Below, piece by piece: positions 14,014 through 17,581 of a DNA stretch of 17,581 bases (the first letter of the stretch is position 1; each line of letters begins with the position of its first letter). The notes beneath the pieces were generated by a model, which worked only from the letters and a program-made list of their open reading frames with translations, did no database searches and was not told the DNA's origin. The position numbers and the translations under genes are program-made. This stretch comes from Hyphomicrobiales bacterium (GTDB taxonomy: Bacteria; Pseudomonadota; Alphaproteobacteria; Rhizobiales; JALURZ01), in the NCBI GenBank assembly GCA_027058735.1, contig JALURZ010000271.1, positions 29,082 to 46,662 of the forward strand, in the 5' to 3' direction.

Positions 14014-14682
14014 TCATTGGCCGGGCATTCCGGGCAGAACCGCCTGGCTGGAGCGTGTATTGCGCGGTTTGAGGGAGACCCAGACCGAGGGATGCTCCTG
14101 TGACTGGCGCTTGATGTAGCTGTAGCCGGTATCGCGCCAGAACAGGACTTCATCGGTCCGGTTGTCGAGGATGTAGTCACCCTGGTCGGTGGTGACGGTC
14201 AAAACCGCGTGTCCATCGCCATTCTCGTCACGCAAGACCGTGATGAGCAGGGTCGAGGGCGGCCAGCCAAGGGCGATCAGTTCGCGCTTTTTCAGCAAGA
14301 CGTAGTCTTCGCAGTCCCCGCGCGTGGTCGGATAGGTCCAGTACTCGATGACATTGTAGAGATCCTGATCGCTTACCGGCTCGATTTTCTCGTTGATCCT
14401 GGTCGTGACCCGGCGCAGGTCCTGCCAGCGCGCATCCGACATGACGACCCGAACAGCCTCCCCCGAGGGCGTCTGGCACTCTTTCTTGCGGGTGCGGCAG
14501 AAATCCACATAACCGATGGGCGGAAGCGTGCGGCCGAAGAGCTTCATATGGGGCGAGCCCCGCTCCAGCGCCGGTGCGTGAGCCCCCTGCCGGGTGGCGT
14601 TTGCCTGGCTTGCGCTCACCGCCATCACCGCGACGGCCATCGCCGCCAAGGCGGTCTTTTTGATGTATTTTGTTGCGAACAT
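14014..14682 (-). CDS. Secreted transglutaminase-like cysteine peptidase (BTLCP, PF06035; LapG superfamily)
   Basis: A 222-residue protein. The signal peptide spans residues 1-29, with a Lys-rich start, a hydrophobic core and an ANA end, predicting export to the periplasm. The catalytic triad is visible: Cys124 in GDCEDYVLLK, His158 in GHAVLTV and Asp173 in ILDN. Cys62 and Cys69 are spaced as a likely disulfide. LapG, the best-known member of the family, cleaves surface adhesins under c-di-GMP/LapD control; this protein belongs to the shorter alphaproteobacterial branch, whose targets are not known to me. A GGAGG at 14690-14694 fixes the ATG at 14682. The upstream DNA is extremely AT-rich, and a PilZ gene precedes it on the same strand. 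Confidence 0.9.
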   Translation of the reverse strand: MFATKYIKKTALAAMAVAVMAVSASQANATRQGAHAPALERGSPHMKLFGRTLPPIGYVDFCRTRKKECQTPSGEAVRVVMSDARWQDLRRVTTRINEKIEPVSDQDLYNVIEYWTYPTTRGDCEDYVLLKKRELIALGWPPSTLLITVLRDENGDGHAVLTVTTDQGDYILDNRTDEVLFWRDTGYSYIKRQSQEHPSVWVSLKPRNTRSSQAVLPGMPGQ

Positions 14683-14689
14683 TTTTACC

Positions 14690-14694
14690 CCTCC
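14690..14694 (-). promoter_or_regulatory. Strong ribosome-binding site of the BTLCP gene
   Basis: On the minus strand GGAGG lies 7 nt before the ATG at 14682, confirming the start used for the signal peptide. Confidence 0.85.
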
Positions 14695-14744
14695 GTGTTG
14701 AGTGGCAAAAATGTCTCATATAATTTTTTATATACATAAAATTA

Positions 14745-14773
14745 CTTCAAACGTGTTTTAGATATGTTTGAAG
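14745..14773. repeat. Operator-like inverted repeat in the AT-rich island
   Basis: CTTCAAAC (14745-14752) and GTTTGAAG (14766-14773) are exact inverses 13 bp apart. The element sits about 63-91 bp upstream of the BTLCP ATG, a suitable position for a dimeric regulator; which one is unknown. Confidence 0.45.
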
Positions 14774-14908
14774 AAAATTGACTTTATATTCAAATAAAAC
14801 TTTACTATACTTGATTTATTTAAAATTTTAGACAAACGACGGGCGCGGAAACCCTGGAAAATTCAACGGGTTAAGCTCGTCCGGGCATGACGCGGGGCGG
14901 CCCGGCGG

Positions 14909-14938
14909 CGGCGCGCATGCGCGCAAATGCGCGCGCCG
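14909..14938. repeat. GC-rich hairpin and perfect 14-bp palindrome
   Basis: CGGCGCGC (14909-14916) and GCGCGCCG (14931-14938) form an 8-bp GC stem. Overlapping it is the perfect palindrome GCGCGCATGCGCGC (14911-14924). It lies 88 nt past the PilZ stop and could end that transcript. Confidence 0.45.
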
Positions 14939-15025
14939 TCAGCACGGCTGGAAGGCGAAAAAAAGTTGAAATTTTTTTTGAATGCGCCGGTGGATCAGCC
15001 TGACTGCGGTGTCCGCGCCGGGAAT

Positions 15026-15694
15026 CTACGAAAAATGATCCGCGAGCGTTCCGGGGTCCGGCATGTCGTCGAATTCAATCGCGATGCCCGTGTCATGAAT
15101 ACGTGCGACCGTGCCGTTCATCCTGCCGAGCCTCACCGGCGTGCCGATGCCGGGAACGACATCCACCTTTATGGATGCGCCCGACATGGAAATGTCAATG
15201 ACCTCGCATTCATAGGACCGGCCATCGGGAAGTACGAAGCGGCACTCGGGGTTTGCCGGCGCATAGCGCGCTTCGCGCCGGCCTTCGGGAACATCCATCT
15301 GCTTGCTGCTGAGAATCCAGGTCAGGCGCTCTACGATCCGCTCGCGTCGGGCGCTCGATATCGTGAACTGAACCGCCGCGCCATATTCCTCGGTACGGGT
15401 GATGACCCCTTCAACCCGGCCGATATCGTCGATATAGGCGATCAGTCTGTCGCCGAGCTGGCCGGAGGCCGGGCATGAAATGGCCATGCCGCCGGCTGAG
15501 ATATTTCTGACCTGACAGGGAAATTCGCTCTTGTCTGGAAGCATGTAGCGCCCGAGCAGCTGTATCGGCACCCGCCGGTGCTGGCGCCGGTCTTGCCCGA
15601 TGGTCTCATCGGGATTGGAGGCTTCAGCCTGCATGCCCTTGGCCACGGTCAGCATCCCACCGGCCGAACCCAGGCGGTTCAGCGCGCAAATCAC
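15026..15694 (-). CDS. Tandem PilZ-domain protein (putative c-di-GMP effector)
   Basis: A protein of up to 222 residues with two PilZ domains. The first has an RxxxR motif at 36-41 (RRQHRR) and NISAGG at 64-69. The second has RREAR at 139-143 and DISMSG at 167-172. Both copies keep the (D/N)xSxxG and RxxxR elements that bind c-di-GMP, so both may be competent to bind; this is inference. No enzymatic or membrane segment is seen, so it is probably a cytoplasmic effector for motility, surface polysaccharide or adhesion. The start is uncertain: GTG at 15694 is the outer limit, and ATGs at 15655 and 15634 are alternatives, all with poor Shine-Dalgarno sequences. PAS_5 lies upstream and BTLCP downstream on the same strand. 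Confidence 0.9.
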   Translation of the reverse strand: MICALNRLGSAGGMLTVAKGMQAEASNPDETIGQDRRQHRRVPIQLLGRYMLPDKSEFPCQVRNISAGGMAISCPASGQLGDRLIAYIDDIGRVEGVITRTEEYGAAVQFTISSARRERIVERLTWILSSKQMDVPEGRREARYAPANPECRFVLPDGRSYECEVIDISMSGASIKVDVVPGIGTPVRLGRMNGTVARIHDTGIAIEFDDMPDPGTLADHFS

Positions 15695-15761
15695 CCAGAC
15701 CAGAGCGTAAAGCCGGGATGGTTAACAAAAACCTACCGGAAGGCGTGCCGGCGGGCACGCG

Positions 15762-15796
15762 ACGGCCCGCGCCGGGGCCGTCCCGGCGCGGGCCGT
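15762..15796. terminator. Perfect 15-bp GC stem-loop between the PAS_5 and PilZ genes
   Basis: Arms 15762-15776 (starting ACGGCCCGCG) and 15782-15796 (ending GCGGGCCGT) are exact inverses around the 5-nt loop GCCGT. A smaller stem, GTGCC/GGCAC (15745-15749/15754-15758), lies beside it. It starts 41 nt past the PAS_5 stop in the direction of transcription. No U-tract follows on the minus strand; TTT follows on the plus strand. It likely terminates or attenuates PAS_5 transcripts before PilZ. Confidence 0.6.
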
Positions 15797-15836
15797 TTCA
15801 TGATGCCGGTTTGATCCGGTCCGGCCGGCGGACCTG

Positions 15837-16460
15837 TCAGGATTTGTGCAGTCCGCCCTCGATGACCCGCAACCTGGTGGGCCGGCGGCGGGCCGGCATG
15901 CGGGCGCCATAGGGCGGATCGCTGAGCGGCTGGCCGGCGCGCGCGTCAATTGTGAAGCGCGGGGCATCATCGGGCCACAGCAGCCGCAGACTGCGCACCG
16001 AATGGCGCGACAGTTTCGCAGTGCCCAGCCATTCGGGCCGGTCAAGCGCGGCGAGCGAGCCGAAAATCCGGGTCCGCGCGCCGTTCTCCTGCTTCATCGG
16101 CAGCAGGATCATTTCCATGGCGACCTCGCGGCCCTGGTCGTCTGATGCGGCAAATCCAAGCACCGCCGCGGCGGCATCCTCGGTGACGCTGAAAAGCAGT
16201 GATTCGATGCTTTCGCGCTCGTGGCGCGCCCACATGTTCAAAAGGTTCTTGCCGCGCAGCTCCTGCCCGTAGTGGCTGCACAGCCGCGTGCCGGCGAGAC
16301 GGAACAGATAGGTCAGAGGATCTTCCTGCTCCAGGATCATGATGTCAGGGAGCAGGCTTTTCATCTCGCACGGCTCCAGCTCGCTGCGCAGCGGCGCGTC
16401 GCGTCCGTTGCGCAGCATGTTCCAGTAGTCGTAAACCTGCCGTGATGTCTGGTGTTTCAT
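15837..16460 (-). CDS. PAS_5 (PF07310) family PAS-domain protein
   Basis: A 207-residue protein of the alphaproteobacterial PAS_5 family. Diagnostic parts are VYDYWNMLRNGRDAPLRSEL at 9-28, LLPDIMILE at 36-44, and FRLAGTRLCSHYGQELRGKNL at 53-73. The C-terminal tail is basic (RMPARRRPTRLRVIEGG). It has no kinase, cyclase or DNA-binding domain, so it is probably a stand-alone sensor or adaptor; no ligand can be assigned. I chose the ATG at 16460, whose MKHQTSR start matches the family pattern. An ATG at 16529 would add a Lys-rich extension. PilZ follows 142 bp downstream on the same strand, beyond a strong stem-loop. Confidence 0.87.
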   Translation of the reverse strand: MKHQTSRQVYDYWNMLRNGRDAPLRSELEPCEMKSLLPDIMILEQEDPLTYLFRLAGTRLCSHYGQELRGKNLLNMWARHERESIESLLFSVTEDAAAAVLGFAASDDQGREVAMEMILLPMKQENGARTRIFGSLAALDRPEWLGTAKLSRHSVRSLRLLWPDDAPRFTIDARAGQPLSDPPYGARMPARRRPTRLRVIEGGLHKS

Positions 16461-16979
16461 AATATACGCCCCGCCCACTGACTTTGTTTTCTTTTCATGT
16501 TTCGCTTTTTCGCGCGGATTTTCAATCATTTGATTCAGATTTTTTCCGTGATTGTCGTTGCCTGGTTAACCGGCCAGGGCCTTTGGGGGGAAATCACGCA
16601 CAATACATGCCAGTTTGCATGCCCGGGGCGATGCACGCCCTGCACTATCGCGGCCGGCCGCCTGAAGGGTGCTGGCGCGGACCTTTTGGCCGCAGAAATT
16701 TATGAGGAAACAGCGCCTTGGCCGAGTGCCGGTTGTTGATCCGGTTGATGCGCGGGAGCGGTGGATTGGTTCACCACGATGGCGCCGGCGCGGGCAGGGG
16801 GCGGCATATCGGTGCGTATCGGTGCGCACAAATGCGCCGGTGTGCCGTGGCGGGACAGCGCGCGGGCGCGCGGGATTTGCCCCGCATCCCGGCGCATCGC
16901 GGCCACAGCGGCCTTAACATTACGCGCATTTGGCCATAAACACCGTTGCGCTGTTCGGCGGATGCGGCAAAGGTGCACG
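16461..16979. other. Long gene-less divergent region upstream of PAS_5 and the rhomboid gene
   Basis: About 519 bp between divergent genes with no convincing ORF. The first 100 bp are T-rich and may hold the PAS_5 promoter. The 10-bp unit TATCGGTGCG is repeated in tandem at 16807-16816 and 16817-16826. CAAATGCGC at 16829-16837 has an inverted partner GCGCATTTG at 16924-16932. A frame at 16497-16739 begins with a hydrophobic segment but has no Shine-Dalgarno and a poorly coding second half. The unusually long gap suggests an sRNA or complex promoter, which the sequence alone does not prove. Confidence 0.5.
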
Positions 16980-17581
16980 ATGCAACGCTCGCAAAAGGCT
17001 TTCAATATTCCCAATGTGGTTGTCGCCCTGGTGGGCGTCTTCGTGCTGGTGCACGCCTATCGCTATTTCCTCAGCCCGGCGCAGGATATCGGCGTCTTGC
17101 TGCGCTACGCCTTTATCCCGCTGCGCATCGCCGAGGGGTTCGCCACCAGCCTGCCCGGCGGCGCCGGCGCGCTCGTCTGGTCCTTTGTCAGCTACATGTT
17201 TCTCCATGCCGACTGGGTCCATCTGCTCGTCAACTCGGTGTGGATGGTGGTGTTCGGCAGCGTTCTGGCGCGCCGCTTCGGGGCAACGCGGTTCATCCTG
17301 TTCTCGCTGCTTTGCGCGGCCGGCGGGGCCGCGCTTCATCTCGCCGCGCGGTGGGGCGATGTCGTGCCGGTGATCGGCGCATCGGCCGCCATATCTGGCC
17401 AGATGGCCGGCGCGGTGCGGTTCATTTTCAACCCCCCTGGCGCGATCAATCCGATGGCCCTGCCGGTGCGCCCCTCATATGGCGAACCGCCAACATCGCT
17501 GCGCGCGGTATTTCGCAATCCCCAGGCGCTGATATTTCTGGGGGTCTGGTTCGCGCTCAATCTGCTGGGCGGCGTCGGCGG
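16980..17581 (+). CDS. Rhomboid family intramembrane serine protease (3' partial)
   Basis: Open to the right edge, with 200 residues visible. The first transmembrane helix lies at about 10-31. HADWVHLLVN at 76-85 supplies the family His76, His81 and Asn85 of the next core helix. The catalytic serine is Ser135 in VIGASAAISG. The usual GASG is GASA here, a variant I recall from other alphaproteobacterial rhomboids. A proline-rich linker (NPPGAINP...SYGEPP, about 151-170) follows before the next helix. The catalytic His would lie beyond the window. Family role: cleavage of membrane-anchored substrates within the inner membrane; the substrate is unknown. The ATG at 16980 has AAAGG about 7 nt upstream. 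Confidence 0.92.
   Translation, partial: MQRSQKAFNIPNVVVALVGVFVLVHAYRYFLSPAQDIGVLLRYAFIPLRIAEGFATSLPGGAGALVWSFVSYMFLHADWVHLLVNSVWMVVFGSVLARRFGATRFILFSLLCAAGGAALHLAARWGDVVPVIGASAAISGQMAGAVRFIFNPPGAINPMALPVRPSYGEPPTSLRAVFRNPQALIFLGVWFALNLLGGVG

Larger units (their letters stand above)
14683..15025. other. Gene-less gap with an AT-rich regulatory island
   Basis: Between the PilZ stop and the BTLCP start there is no credible gene. About 14700-14835 is dominated by A and T, in sharp contrast to the surrounding G+C-rich DNA. It contains two adjacent inverted repeats (14721-14727/14738-14744 and 14745-14752/14766-14773). So many A/T hexamers occur that I cannot pick the promoter. The other half (14840-15025) holds a GC hairpin and runs of seven A (14958-14964) and eight T (14972-14979). 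Confidence 0.7.

Noticed and set aside
15718..15725. TTAACCAT-like CtrA half-site upstream of PilZ, with similar TTAACC at 12742 and 16564
   Set aside because: No full TTAA-N7-TTAA site is seen. For a six-base motif at this base composition, a rough estimate gives about three chance hits in the window, which is what I found.
16497..16739. An 80-residue ORF starting with a hydrophobic segment (MFRFFARIFNHLIQIF)
   Set aside because: No Shine-Dalgarno is present, the second half looks noncoding, and I recognise no family. Translation evidence would be needed to list it as a gene.

Overview
This is a G+C-rich stretch of a bacterial chromosome, judged by eye at about two thirds G+C, densely packed with genes on both strands. 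The gene content and protein features point to an alphaproteobacterium, most likely Hyphomicrobiales (Rhizobiales) or a close relative. The clues are an NDUFS6-like CHCC zinc-finger protein, a cysE-DUF3126 pair, a sfsA-map-radC operon, a PilZ/PAS_5/BTLCP group, and a molybdopterin-binding domain fused to a MobA-like nucleotidyltransferase. I see no plasmid, phage or transposon genes, no CRISPR array and no integrase. This looks like core chromosome with a few accessory enzymes.

Left part (1-5235): the window opens inside a molybdenum-cofactor nucleotidyltransferase fusion. It converges on a minus-strand operon transcribed sfsA, map, radC, whose members are joined by two 4-bp ATGA stop/start overlaps. 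Diverging from that operon are a CinA-N-like (MoCF domain) gene, with a plausible sigma70-type promoter, and gpt (xanthine phosphoribosyltransferase). A tRNA-Leu(UAA) with an encoded CCA follows.

Middle part (5236-11436): a run of small-molecule enzymes. These are a class I methyltransferase, a beta-keto acid cleavage enzyme (BKACE/DUF849), an FAD monooxygenase, two alpha/beta hydrolases and an enoyl-CoA hydratase/isomerase-fold protein that lacks both classical catalytic glutamates. A complex-I-type zinc-finger protein sits among them. Two convergent gene pairs overlap tail to tail, by 29 bp and 4 bp. The set could serve a degradative route, but orientation is mixed and no substrate can be read from the sequence.

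Right part (11437-17581): cysE and DUF3126, a three-helix membrane protein and a gamma-class carbonic anhydrase lie on the plus strand. They face a minus-strand group comprising a PAS_5 protein, a tandem PilZ protein and a secreted transglutaminase-like cysteine peptidase of the LapG superfamily. The group is interrupted by a very AT-rich island carrying inverted repeats. The last gene, cut by the window end, is a rhomboid intramembrane protease.

No clearly new multi-gene system is evident. The most interesting parts are the PAS_5/PilZ/LapG-like neighbourhood with its AT-rich regulatory island, the glutamate-less crotonase, and several perfect inverted repeats between genes.
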